From positions 1-64,000 of the forward strand of contig CAZAWR010000038.1 in the NCBI GenBank assembly GCA_964488865.1: a stretch of DNA of 64,000 nt. Reading direction: 5' to 3'. Origin of the DNA: MWCO01 sp964488865. GTDB taxonomy: Bacteria > Myxococcota_A > Polyangia > Polyangiales > Polyangiaceae. Below, one piece after another: positions 32,676 to 40,674 of this stretch. The position numbers and the translations under genes are program-made. Position 1 is the first letter of the stretch, and every line of letters starts with the position of its first letter. The notes under the pieces are model-generated. The model saw only the letters and a program-made list of their open reading frames with translations. It was not told the origin of the DNA and did no database searches.

Positions 32676-34100
32676 ATGCTTCGCACTCGCCTTCTCCCCC
32701 TGCTCCTCGTCACCCTCGGCGCGTCCCTCACTGCCTGCGGCTCCGATGACGAAAGCCCATCCGGGGACTCCCCGGACGCGTCCGCTCAGGATAGTCAACC
32801 CGACACCCACCAACCCGACGCCTCTCAGCCCGACACCAGCTATCCCGATGTGGTGCCCGAAGCCCAACAGCCCGACGTCGCGTCCGAAGCGGAAACTGAT
32901 GGGTCCCCCGACGTGGAGACCGACGTCATTCCCGACACCTCGCCCGATGTGGAGACCGACGTTACCCCGGACGTGATTCCGGACGTGGTGCCCGATGTGC
33001 AACCGGACGTCACCCCCGACGTGATTTTGGACGTGGTGCCCGATGTGCAGCAGGACGTGCTTCCCGACGCAGGTTGCACGGCGCCCATGGCGGAGTGCGA
33101 CGGCAACCTCACCGATCTTTGCGAGACCGACCTCGACACGAGCGCCGATCACTGCGGGAAGTGCGGACGCGGCTGCCAAGGGTCGACCTGCGTCGACGGC
33201 CAGTGCGCCCCCGTGGCCATTGCCGACACCGATGACTTCGGCTTCAATGCACCGAAGGGCATCGCCGTCGATGCCACCTCGGTCTACTTCACCGTGTGGA
33301 CCTCGAGTGGCAAGGTCATCAAGGTGGGCAAGGACGGCACGGGACTGGTGGAGCTTGCGAGCAGCCAGGCCAACCCGTTCGACATCGCGGTCGACGGGAC
33401 GAAAGTGTACTGGACCAACGGGATCGGCGGGCAGGTGCGCTCGGTCGCGAAGGCCGGCGGCGCCGTGACTGACATCGCCACGGGGCAGGCGTCCCCCTAC
33501 GGGATCGCGGTGGATGCCAGCCACGTGTACTGGGCCGACAACGGTTCTGGCTCCGCCACGTCCGGCAAGGTGATGCGCAGGGCCAAGGACGGGTCCTCGG
33601 CAGCCACCCAGCTCGCGGGGTCCCGGCCCTATCCCTATGCGGTGGCCCTCGATGACACCCACGTGTACTGGACCGAGTACACGTCGACGGGCGGCGTCTA
33701 CCGCGCGGAGAAGGACGGCGCGAACCTGCAGCCCATCGCCACGGGCCAGACCTGGCCCTACGTCATCGCGCTCCACGGGGACAAGGTGTACTGGACCAAC
33801 CAGAGCACGACCGGCGGGGCGGTGATGGTGGCGAGCAAGGTCGGGGGCAATGCCTCCGTGCTCGCTTCGGACAATGGGAACCCGCGCGGCCTCGCGGTGG
33901 ATGGCAACGGCGCGTACTGGACCTCCTACAGCCAGGACCGCATCATGTTCGTCCCGCTCTCGGGCGGCACGCCCGTGCTGATGGCGGAGGGCGGCCTCGG
34001 GTACAGTCCGTACGTCAAGGGTCCCGACCGCCTGGCCCTCGACGCCATGACCCTCTACTGGACGAACCTGGGCTACTCGGTGGCAAAGATGGCCCGATAG
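32676..34100 (+). CDS. YWTN/YVTN-type beta-propeller lipoprotein with PDV-repeat stalk
   Basis: 474 residues from ATG 32676. The signal peptide (LLPLLLVTLGASLTACGSDD) ends in a lipobox (LTAC). Residues ~30-130 are a stalk with Pro-Asp-Val repeats (PDVIPDVVPDVQPDVTPDV). A Cys-rich module follows (DLDTSADHCGKCGRGCQGST). The rest is a propeller whose blades carry 'P.gIAVDA..VYWT....G.V': KGIAVDATSVYFTVWTSSGK, FDIAVDGTKVYWTNGIGGQV, YGIAVDASHVYWADNGSGSA, YAVALDDTHVYWTEYTSTGG, RLALDAMTLYWTNLGYSVAK. It resembles LDL-receptor class B/NHL-like propellers. A surface binding role is likely. Confidence 0.88.
   Translation: MLRTRLLPLLLVTLGASLTACGSDDESPSGDSPDASAQDSQPDTHQPDASQPDTSYPDVVPEAQQPDVASEAETDGSPDVETDVIPDTSPDVETDVTPDVIPDVVPDVQPDVTPDVILDVVPDVQQDVLPDAGCTAPMAECDGNLTDLCETDLDTSADHCGKCGRGCQGSTCVDGQCAPVAIADTDDFGFNAPKGIAVDATSVYFTVWTSSGKVIKVGKDGTGLVELASSQANPFDIAVDGTKVYWTNGIGGQVRSVAKAGGAVTDIATGQASPYGIAVDASHVYWADNGSGSATSGKVMRRAKDGSSAATQLAGSRPYPYAVALDDTHVYWTEYTSTGGVYRAEKDGANLQPIATGQTWPYVIALHGDKVYWTNQSTTGGAVMVASKVGGNASVLASDNGNPRGLAVDGNGAYWTSYSQDRIMFVPLSGGTPVLMAEGGLGYSPYVKGPDRLALDAMTLYWTNLGYSVAKMAR
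32970..33049. repeat. 48-bp spaced direct repeat in the PDV stalk
   Basis: A ~32-base stretch beginning GACGTGATT at 32970 recurs at 33018 with few mismatches and encodes D-V-I-x-D-V-V-P-D-V. It shows that the stalk of the propeller lipoprotein grew by duplication. Confidence 0.75.
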
Positions 34101-34264
34101 GATTGTCCCGTCTCAGGAACCAACCACGCCCGGTATCTCGGGAAAAGGGTCGCCGAGGTGGCCGGGAAGCTGTCCGGGGCGTGACCTGACGTCGACGAAT
34201 CTCCCATCTGCGTTACGGCTGGGTTGCCGCGCCCCCCGACAGCTACTAGGAAGGGCTGAACGCG

Positions 34265-34286
34265 TCGGTCCCCGTGGGGCCGACTC
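34265..34286 (+). promoter_or_regulatory. 5'-UTR stem-loop before the aldolase gene
   Basis: GTCGGTCCCC and GGGGCCGAC form a GC-rich hairpin (one bulged T) ~40 bases before the aldolase ATG. The ribosome site GAGGAG lies after it. It might affect message stability; no riboswitch family fits. Confidence 0.3.
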
Positions 34287-34326
34287 CCGGGGCTTTCCAC
34301 CGGGATCGCATCGAGGAGATCACGTC

Positions 34327-35391
34327 ATGAGCCTGAAGCCTGGTGTCGTCACCGGAGAAGACTACAAGAAGCTGGTTGCCGCCGCGAAGGCCGGTGGGTA
34401 CGCGCTGCCCGCCGTCAACGTCACGAGCACCAACACCCTCAACGCCGTCCTCGAAGCCGCCGCCAAGGCCAAGAGCGACGTCGTCCTCCAACTGTCCAAC
34501 AGCGGTGCGCAGTTCTACGCGGGCAGCGGCATGACCGACGGGTTCCAGGCCAAGGTCATCGGGGCCGTGGCCGCCGCCCAGCACGCCCACCTCGTCGCAG
34601 AGCACTACGGCATCTGCGTCGCCATGCACACCGACCACGCGAACAAGAAGCTCATCCCGTGGGTCGAGGCTCTCGTCGGCCACAGCGAGAAGCACTTCGA
34701 GAAGCACGGTCGCCCCTTGTTCTCCTCCCACATGCTCGACCTCTCCGAGGAGACCCTCGAGTTTAACCTCGGCGAGTGCGCCAGGATCCTCCAGCGCATG
34801 AGCAAGATGGGCATGAGCCTCGAGATCGAGCTCGGCGTCACCGGCGGCGAGGAAGACGGCGTCGGCCAGGATGTCGAGAGCATGGACAACGCCAAGCTGT
34901 ACACGCAGCCCCAGGACGTCCTGCTCGCGTACGAGAAGCTCGAAAAGCTCGGCCACTTCTCCGTGGCCGCCTCCTTCGGCAACGTGCACGGCGTGTACAA
35001 GCCGGGCAACGTCAAGCTCCGCCCCGAGATCCTCGAGGCCTCGCAGGCCCTGGTCCAGAAGAAGCACAGCACCGCCAAGAACCCGCTTCACCTCGTGTTC
35101 CACGGCGGCTCCGGCTCCGAGAAGGAGAAGATCCATCAGGCCGTCGGCTACGGCGTCTTCAAGATGAACATCGACACCGACACCCAGTTCGCTTTCTCCC
35201 AGCCCATCGGCGCCTACGTCGAAAAGAACCCGCGGGCCTTCAAGTACCAGATCGACCCGGACAACGACACGCCCTACAAGAAGTTCTACGACCCCCGCAA
35301 GTACCTGCGAGCCGCCGAGCAAGGCATCGTCGACCGCATGCAGGAAGCCTTCGCTGACCTAGGCGCCGTCGGCAAGACCCTCGCCGGCTGA
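34327..35391 (+). CDS. fba: Class II (type A) fructose-bisphosphate aldolase
   Basis: 354 residues, the normal length for type A class II aldolases. Catalyses the reversible cleavage of fructose-1,6-bisphosphate to DHAP and glyceraldehyde-3-phosphate, using zinc. Family marks in order: LPAVNVTSTNTLNAVLEAA, AMHTDHANKKLIPWV (Asp and His at the active site), EIELGVTGGEEDGV (metal/activating Glu), GNVHGVYKPG (Zn His), FHGGSGSEKEKI (Zn His and phosphate loop), and FKMNIDTDTQFAFSQPI (substrate-binding NIDTDTQ). Preceded by GAGGAGATCACGTC, a good ribosome site. Cytoplasmic, glycolysis/gluconeogenesis. It stands alone; the previous gene is a lipoprotein. Confidence 0.97.
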   Translation: MSLKPGVVTGEDYKKLVAAAKAGGYALPAVNVTSTNTLNAVLEAAAKAKSDVVLQLSNSGAQFYAGSGMTDGFQAKVIGAVAAAQHAHLVAEHYGICVAMHTDHANKKLIPWVEALVGHSEKHFEKHGRPLFSSHMLDLSEETLEFNLGECARILQRMSKMGMSLEIELGVTGGEEDGVGQDVESMDNAKLYTQPQDVLLAYEKLEKLGHFSVAASFGNVHGVYKPGNVKLRPEILEASQALVQKKHSTAKNPLHLVFHGGSGSEKEKIHQAVGYGVFKMNIDTDTQFAFSQPIGAYVEKNPRAFKYQIDPDNDTPYKKFYDPRKYLRAAEQGIVDRMQEAFADLGAVGKTLAG

Positions 35392-35502
35392 CGTCAAAGA
35401 ATCACTCCCTCACGTTTGACCTGCTTTGACGGGAGGGATCCCAACCGCCCGCGTACGCTCCGTCAACAACGTCGACATGATCGACAACGGAGGACGTACA
35501 CG

Positions 35503-35850
35503 ATGAACACTTCTCAATCCACAGGTCCCAAAGGCAAGGTTCGCGGCTTCTTCTCCTTCTTCGGCCTGCACCTCCTCACCCTCGGCGTCTACAACATGGT
35601 GTGGTGGTTCAGCGTCGCCAAGGAAGTGAACTCCTTCCTCGGCAGCGACCGCATGAGCGCCGTGAAGATCATGCTGCTGTCGCCCATCACCCTGGGCCTC
35701 TACATGATCTTCTGGCAGTTCTCCGAAGGCCCCAAGATCATCAAGGAAGTACAGTCGCGAGCGGGACTGCCCCAGAAGGCGCCCTTCCTCGCCGGCCCCT
35801 GGCAGTTCCAGAGGTCCCTCAACCAGGTGTGGGGCGCACTTCCCGCCTGA
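35503..35850 (+). CDS. Small DUF4234 membrane protein
   Basis: 115 residues from ATG 35503, with GGAGG a few bases upstream. Two to three hydrophobic segments: FSFFGLHLLTLGVYNMVWW and KIMLLSPITLGLYMIFWQF. The 'F.LtLGiY.i.W' and 'W' pattern matches the DUF4234 family of small integral membrane proteins with unknown function. A basic N-terminus suggests an inside orientation. It follows the aldolase by ~110 bases and precedes the STAND regulator by ~70, without clear coupling to either. Confidence 0.75.
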   Translation: MNTSQSTGPKGKVRGFFSFFGLHLLTLGVYNMVWWFSVAKEVNSFLGSDRMSAVKIMLLSPITLGLYMIFWQFSEGPKIIKEVQSRAGLPQKAPFLAGPWQFQRSLNQVWGALPA

Positions 35851-35919
35851 GCCCTCCGCTGAACCCCGCCTCCCCCGATCTCCCTCCCTCGACCCCACAC
35901 CGCCCATGTACAGTAGGGC

Positions 35920-38544
35920 ATGCCCTCACGCCGCGACCAACAGGTGCGGTCCAACGCGCCCCGTCCCGTCGAGCCGCTCGTCGGAAGAAGTCTCGCCGTG
36001 GCCCAGCTCGCGCAAACCCTCCAGGGCAGCCATCGCGTCGTCACCCTGACGGGACCCGTCGGCGTGGGAAAGTCCCGCCTCGCCTGGGCCGTCGCGGAAC
36101 AAGTGTGTCGCAGCGGCGCCTTCGAAGACGTCCTGTTCTGCGATGTCGACGGGATCGACACGGCCGAGGCCTTCGAAGACGTGCTCGATCGGTCGGTGGG
36201 TCAAAGGGCACGTCAGGCCCGCAACCTGTCGAGGTCGCTGGACTCGCTCGGGCAAGTGCTGGTCGTGTTCGACGGAGCCGACGGGCTGGACCCCCGCCTC
36301 ATCTCCGAAACGCTTGCCCATGCCCCCTCGATGACCTGCTTGGTCACGTGCCGTCGGGTCATGGGGTTCGCTGAGGGAGTCGTGCACGAGCTAGGTCCTT
36401 TGGACGTGCCGGAGGGGGACGCGCTCACGGGGGAGGCAGTGGCGTACTTCCTTTCGTGCGTGGGGAAAGTGCGTCCGGACTATGTTCCGGCGGAGGCGGA
36501 GGCGCCCTTCGTCGCAGAGCTGGTGCGGGAGCTGGACGGGTTGCCACTCGCGCTGCAGCTTGCCGCTCCCCGGCTTGCGGTCATGGGTCCCTCGGTGCTG
36601 CTGCATCGACTGCGCACGAGCCGCTCGAGCTTGCGGGCCGGGGACGCCACACCGCCCGCTCACCGGTCCTTCGACACGGCGATGGGCAGCGCGTGGCAGG
36701 CGCTTTCGGACGAAGAGCGCGGTGTTCTGACGCAGCTCACCACCTTCCCGGGGAGCTGGACGGTCGAGGCCGCCGAGCGTGTCGTGCAGTCCCCTGCGAT
36801 TCCGGTGGTCGATGTGCTGATGGCGTTGCGACATCGCTCGTTGCTCTGTGCGCAGACGGAAGAGGGCGGCGCGGTGCGGCTGCGCATGCTGCGGGGCGTA
36901 CGCAACTACGTGTTGCGGTACGGAGAGCCCCTTACCCTACGGGAGGCCCGCGGGAGGCATGCCGAGCACTACGCGCAGGAGGCGGACCGACGAGCCGGCG
37001 AGGCCTGCACGCCGGCCGGTCGAGAAGCGCGAGCGTGGCTGACCGCGGAGAAGGACAACTTGCTTCAGGTCATCCGCGGGGTCACGACGGGAGAGCACGT
37101 GACGGCTCGGGCCGCAGAGCCGGCGTTGCGAGTCGTGATCGCGCTCGGCCCCATGCGCCGCGACATGACGCCCGGCGGCGAGCTGGACGCGTTGCTCGAG
37201 AGGTCGCTGGAGGCGACGAAGGATTCGGGCGCCGATCCGATGCTGTACGCGCGGGCTCTCGTGCTCCGGGGAAGCCTGCGACGATCGAAAGGGGCCTTGC
37301 AAGCCGCGCTGCGTGATCTGATGCACGCGCTGCGCGTCGCGCAAACCCTTGGGTCACGCGAGGTACAGGGCAAGGTGTTGCTCGAGATCGGTTGGGTGCT
37401 GCTCGCACGAGGCGAAGTCGATGCCGCTGAGGACCACTTCCACCAAGCACTCGGAGCCTTCCAGGACACCAGCGCCCTCGCGGAGGAAGCAGCCTCGTGG
37501 CAGGCCCTCGGCGAGCTTCGGGCAAGACAGGGAGGGCTCGAGGAAGCTGCCACGCTGATGGACAGGGCCGTCGCCCTGCTGGTGCGGTCCGGCGATCCGC
37601 AAGCCGAAGCTGCGGCGCGCTGCATGCTGGCGCGCGTCGGTCTCCACACGCAAGACACCGCGCTCGTCGACAGCCAGATGGGCGCCTTGCGTGCGCTGGC
37701 CTTGTCGCCCCAGGACCCGGCCCGGCTCGAAGCTGATCTGCTCGAAGCGATCCTGAAGCACGACACGTCGGAAGAGCCGGACCCGAATCGATACGTGCCG
37801 ATCGAGGCCGCCGCACGCAAGCACGGGTGGGCAGGCCTGGAGGCCGACGCCCTCGCGTTTCAAGCGGTCGCACGGGCACACGTGGGAACCTTCGGCCAAG
37901 CCCATGCCCTGCTGCGAAGCGCGGTCGCCACGCAGGCCCTGCGACGGGAGGCACTGTGGACGTCCATCGGCGGGGCGCTCGATGCGCGGGTCTCTCCGTC
38001 CGCGTTACCGCCCCTGCCCGCCCCCCCGAGCGCGGATGACCCGGACGCGCCCATCGCCGAAGCGTTTCGTCAGGTGGCCTCGGACCCGTCGCGGTGGGCG
38101 GAAGTGAAGCAGAACCTTGCCAAGCAGGCCGAACGAGACATCGTCGTTCGGCTCGCGCTGCGCGTTCTGGATCGCACGAGCCACGCCGCACCTGCGCGGC
38201 CGGTTCCGGCGCATGCGCTCGTGGTGGGTGGCGGAGGGCGTTGGTTCCGCATGCCTGGCGAGCCGGTGGTGAGCCTGGAGCGACGCCGTCCACTCGCGCT
38301 GTTGCTGGATCGACTGGCCGCGGTGCGATGTGAGTCAGGTGAAGCGGCGCTTGCCTGGGACACGTTGCAGGAGGCCGGGTGGCCGGGAGAGCGAATCCTC
38401 GCGGAAGCAGGGGCGCACCGGGTGCGGGTCGCGATTTCGACCTTGCGGAAGCTTGGGCTTCGCGACGCGTTGGAGACGACGCCCGAGGGGTACCGGCTCG
38501 CTTCCTCGCTCGTGGTGGTGCGTGCCGAAGGAGATGGCGTGTGA
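35920..38544 (+). CDS. STAND-type NTPase regulator with TPR-like repeats and C-terminal winged helix
   Basis: 874 residues. Residues ~20-300 are a STAND/AP-ATPase module: VVTLTGPVGVGKSRLAWAVA (P-loop G45-S52), QVLVVFDGADGLDPR (Walker B ~113-122), SMTCLVTCRRVM (sensor R) and ELDGLPLALQLAAPRLAVMG (GLPL-like). A winged-helix/ARM-like region (~250-380) and TPR-like helices (~390-700) follow. Residues ~785-865 look like an OmpR/AfsR-type winged-helix domain (LALLLDRLAAVRCESGEAAL, AGWPGERILAEAGAHRVRVA, ISTLRKLGLRDALETTPEGY). In AfsR-like proteins this domain is N-terminal, so the order here is reversed. Likely a ligand-gated transcription regulator. Its stop overlaps the GTG of the next gene. Confidence 0.82.
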   Translation: MPSRRDQQVRSNAPRPVEPLVGRSLAVAQLAQTLQGSHRVVTLTGPVGVGKSRLAWAVAEQVCRSGAFEDVLFCDVDGIDTAEAFEDVLDRSVGQRARQARNLSRSLDSLGQVLVVFDGADGLDPRLISETLAHAPSMTCLVTCRRVMGFAEGVVHELGPLDVPEGDALTGEAVAYFLSCVGKVRPDYVPAEAEAPFVAELVRELDGLPLALQLAAPRLAVMGPSVLLHRLRTSRSSLRAGDATPPAHRSFDTAMGSAWQALSDEERGVLTQLTTFPGSWTVEAAERVVQSPAIPVVDVLMALRHRSLLCAQTEEGGAVRLRMLRGVRNYVLRYGEPLTLREARGRHAEHYAQEADRRAGEACTPAGREARAWLTAEKDNLLQVIRGVTTGEHVTARAAEPALRVVIALGPMRRDMTPGGELDALLERSLEATKDSGADPMLYARALVLRGSLRRSKGALQAALRDLMHALRVAQTLGSREVQGKVLLEIGWVLLARGEVDAAEDHFHQALGAFQDTSALAEEAASWQALGELRARQGGLEEAATLMDRAVALLVRSGDPQAEAAARCMLARVGLHTQDTALVDSQMGALRALALSPQDPARLEADLLEAILKHDTSEEPDPNRYVPIEAAARKHGWAGLEADALAFQAVARAHVGTFGQAHALLRSAVATQALRREALWTSIGGALDARVSPSALPPLPAPPSADDPDAPIAEAFRQVASDPSRWAEVKQNLAKQAERDIVVRLALRVLDRTSHAAPARPVPAHALVVGGGGRWFRMPGEPVVSLERRRPLALLLDRLAAVRCESGEAALAWDTLQEAGWPGERILAEAGAHRVRVAISTLRKLGLRDALETTPEGYRLASSLVVVRAEGDGV

Positions 38545-38954
38545 GCTGGTTCGTGGTCGATTCGCGGGCCGTGGAGGACGCGTGTCGCGGCTACGAGCGG
38601 ATCGGCATCGCGTTCATCCTGGTGGGGTCGGCCGGGGTTCTGTTCGGGATGTTTTGGTCTTCCTTCGCCGTGTTGTGCTTGATCCTGGGCATCGGGACGG
38701 GTCTCGTCCTTGGGCTCGTGGTAGGCGTGGGGGGACTGATGCCGATCGCCGCAGGCGCCCTCGTCCTGGCATTGGGTGTGCTGCGGCGCGTCTGGGCGGC
38801 GCGTCTGCGTGACTTGCAGACGCTGGCCCACGGTGCGGGCGGCGTGACCCACGATCAGGCCGCCGCGATCATGGGGGAAACGAGCGCACGAAAGCTCCTT
38901 CGAAAGGCCTGCGAGATGGGGGTCGCAGCCCCCGGGGGCCCGGCCCGCTCGTGA
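38541..38954 (+). CDS. Small membrane protein coupled to the STAND regulator
   Basis: 137 residues from GTG 38541, which overlaps the previous TGA (GTGA), so the two genes are translationally coupled. Two hydrophobic hairpins: RIGIAFILVGSAGVLFGMF, SFAVLCLILGIGTGLVLGLV, GGLMPIAAGALVLALGVL. A ~45-residue cytoplasmic tail follows: ARLRDLQTLAHGAGGVTHDQ, AAIMGETSARKLLRKACEMG. The tail resembles the juxtamembrane part of the next kinase (see findings). A role in relaying a membrane signal to the regulator is inferred; the family is unknown. Confidence 0.7.
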   Translation: MSWFVVDSRAVEDACRGYERIGIAFILVGSAGVLFGMFWSSFAVLCLILGIGTGLVLGLVVGVGGLMPIAAGALVLALGVLRRVWAARLRDLQTLAHGAGGVTHDQAAAIMGETSARKLLRKACEMGVAAPGGPARS

Positions 38955-38998
38955 GATGGCACCGGGTCCACCCTGCTTGCCCCAACCCAACAACACCG

Positions 38999-39144
38999 CT
39001 AAACAGGATCGCGCGGAGCCGAGGCCAAACTGGTGAATGCGGAACCGGGAACAGGGAATGGGCAAGTGCTTCGGTTTCCACTTCCCGGTTCCCCGTGCCC
39101 GGTTCACCAGTTCGTTGGCTCCTGGTCAGCGCAATTCTGTTTAG
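38999..39144. repeat. 146-bp element with long imperfect inverted arms (MITE-like)
   Basis: The end CTAAACAGGATCGCGC (38999-39014) and the inverted complement of 39129-39144 agree at 14 of 16 bases. Complementarity continues for ~60 bases per arm (CAAACTGGTGAA / TTCACCAGTTCG; GGAACCGGGAA / TTCCCGGTTCC). It would fold into a long hairpin. It lies between the small membrane protein and the kinase gene. A degenerate copy of one arm is at 22261-22296. No transposase seen. Confidence 0.75.
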
Positions 39145-39182
39145 GTGTTCACCGCAGGTAGCCGTCCGAGGAGCAACGCAGC

Positions 39183-40670
39183 GTGCGCATCGACCCGTCC
39201 CGACACGGAAGGTTCAAGCTCTCGAGTTTGATCCGTGCCGTCCTCTACGCGGTCGTAGCCATGCTCGTGTTCGGATTCGCCGCATTCTGGCTCGTGATCG
39301 GCATCACGACGATGTTCGTGGCGAACGAATACCCCATCGTCAACGGCGTCCTCTTCCTGCTGTTCGGCACGGTAATTCCCGGCATTGGCGGCGTGTTGAC
39401 CACCTGGCGTTCCGTCGTTCACTTCCAGCGCCTCAGCCGCATGCGACGCTTCGTCGCGGCCCTCGCGAGCGGACGCGTACACGGCCTGGAGGATCTGGTC
39501 GAGGCCATGAGAGTCTCGGCTGCCGTCGTGCGAGCCACGGCCTTCGAGGCCGTGACCTGGGGCATCCTCGGCTCGGATGACGTGCTCACGCTCACGACGC
39601 CGTCGAGGCCCGGCTCCCCCGAGGCAGCGCATTTCCCTGGGACCGCCACCGCGGCCACCGCCCCGACCATGGTGGCGAGTCCCGTGGCAAGCTCCCATCC
39701 GGCGGTGCCACCCTATCCACCGACGCCCGCGTCCAGCTACCCGACAGCACCTGCCTCGAACTACCCTCCTGCCGTTTCCGTCTTGCCCCTCTCGTCTTGG
39801 GTGGGCCGCACGCTCAAGGATACGTGGCAGGTGGAGGCGCTGCTCGGCCACGGCGGCATGGGAGCCGTCTTTCGCGCGAAGCACTTGCGAACGGGTCGTC
39901 GCTACGCGCTCAAGATCATGCTGTCCCATGCGGAGCTGACGTCCGAGGCGCTGCACCGGTTCGAGCGAGAGGCAACGGCTGCGAGTGCGCTCGGGCACCC
40001 TGGCATCGTGGCGGTTCATGACTTCGACCGCACGCCGGACGGCGCTGCGTATCTGGTCATGGACCTGTTGGAGGGGGAGACCTTGCAGCAGCGGCTCGAG
40101 CGGCGCGGCATGCTTCCGTGGCCGGAGGCGCGGCGCATCGCGCTGGAAGCAGGCGACGCGCTGGCGAGTGCGCACGAAGCCGGGCTTCTGCATCGGGACG
40201 TGAAGCCGGCCAACCTGTTCCTCGCGCGGGATCGGAAGGGTGAACGCGTGGTGCTGCTCGACTTCGGGCTCGTGAAGCGGATGGGGTCGGGAGTGATGTC
40301 CCGCGTGACGGCGAGCGGGGCGGTGGTGGGCACACCCCTGTACATGTCTCCGGAGCAAGCACGCGGAGAACGGCTGGACGCGCGCTCGGACCTGTACGGG
40401 CTCGCGGTCGTGGTGTTCGAGATGGTGGTAGGCGTGCCTCCCTTCTTCGACCGCACGCAGGCGGCTGTGTATGCACGATTGCTGCGGGAACCCGCCCCGA
40501 AGGCCAGCAGCATCTCCCCGGCCGCTTGCCCACCAGGCTTCGATGACGTGGTGGGCAGGGCGCTATCGACGCGTCGCGAGGATCGGCAGGAGAGCGTCCG
40601 AACCTTCGTGGGGGCACTGGCCGTGGTCGGCTCCCCTCCCACGAAGGCTGGCCGAACCGCAATCCTGTAG
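39183..40670 (+). CDS. Membrane Ser/Thr protein kinase with N-terminal transmembrane hairpin
   Basis: 495 residues from GTG 39183, with GAGGAG 12 bases upstream. Two transmembrane segments at ~15-70 (LIRAVLYAVVAMLVFGFAAF and VNGVLFLLFGTVIPGIGGVL), a juxtamembrane module (FQRLSRMRRFVAALASGRVH) and a Pro/Ala/Ser-rich linker (~145-205). The kinase domain (~213-480) has all key motifs: LGHGGMGAVFRA, YALKIM (Lys), HRDVKPANLFLA, DFGLVK, GTPLYMSPEQARGERLDARS. So it should be an active Hanks-type kinase with the catalytic domain in the cytoplasm at the C-terminus, the reverse of PknB. It is close to the STAND regulator genes. Confidence 0.93.
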   Translation: MRIDPSRHGRFKLSSLIRAVLYAVVAMLVFGFAAFWLVIGITTMFVANEYPIVNGVLFLLFGTVIPGIGGVLTTWRSVVHFQRLSRMRRFVAALASGRVHGLEDLVEAMRVSAAVVRATAFEAVTWGILGSDDVLTLTTPSRPGSPEAAHFPGTATAATAPTMVASPVASSHPAVPPYPPTPASSYPTAPASNYPPAVSVLPLSSWVGRTLKDTWQVEALLGHGGMGAVFRAKHLRTGRRYALKIMLSHAELTSEALHRFEREATAASALGHPGIVAVHDFDRTPDGAAYLVMDLLEGETLQQRLERRGMLPWPEARRIALEAGDALASAHEAGLLHRDVKPANLFLARDRKGERVVLLDFGLVKRMGSGVMSRVTASGAVVGTPLYMSPEQARGERLDARSDLYGLAVVVFEMVVGVPPFFDRTQAAVYARLLREPAPKASSISPAACPPGFDDVVGRALSTRREDRQESVRTFVGALAVVGSPPTKAGRTAIL

Positions 40671-40674
40671 GCAG

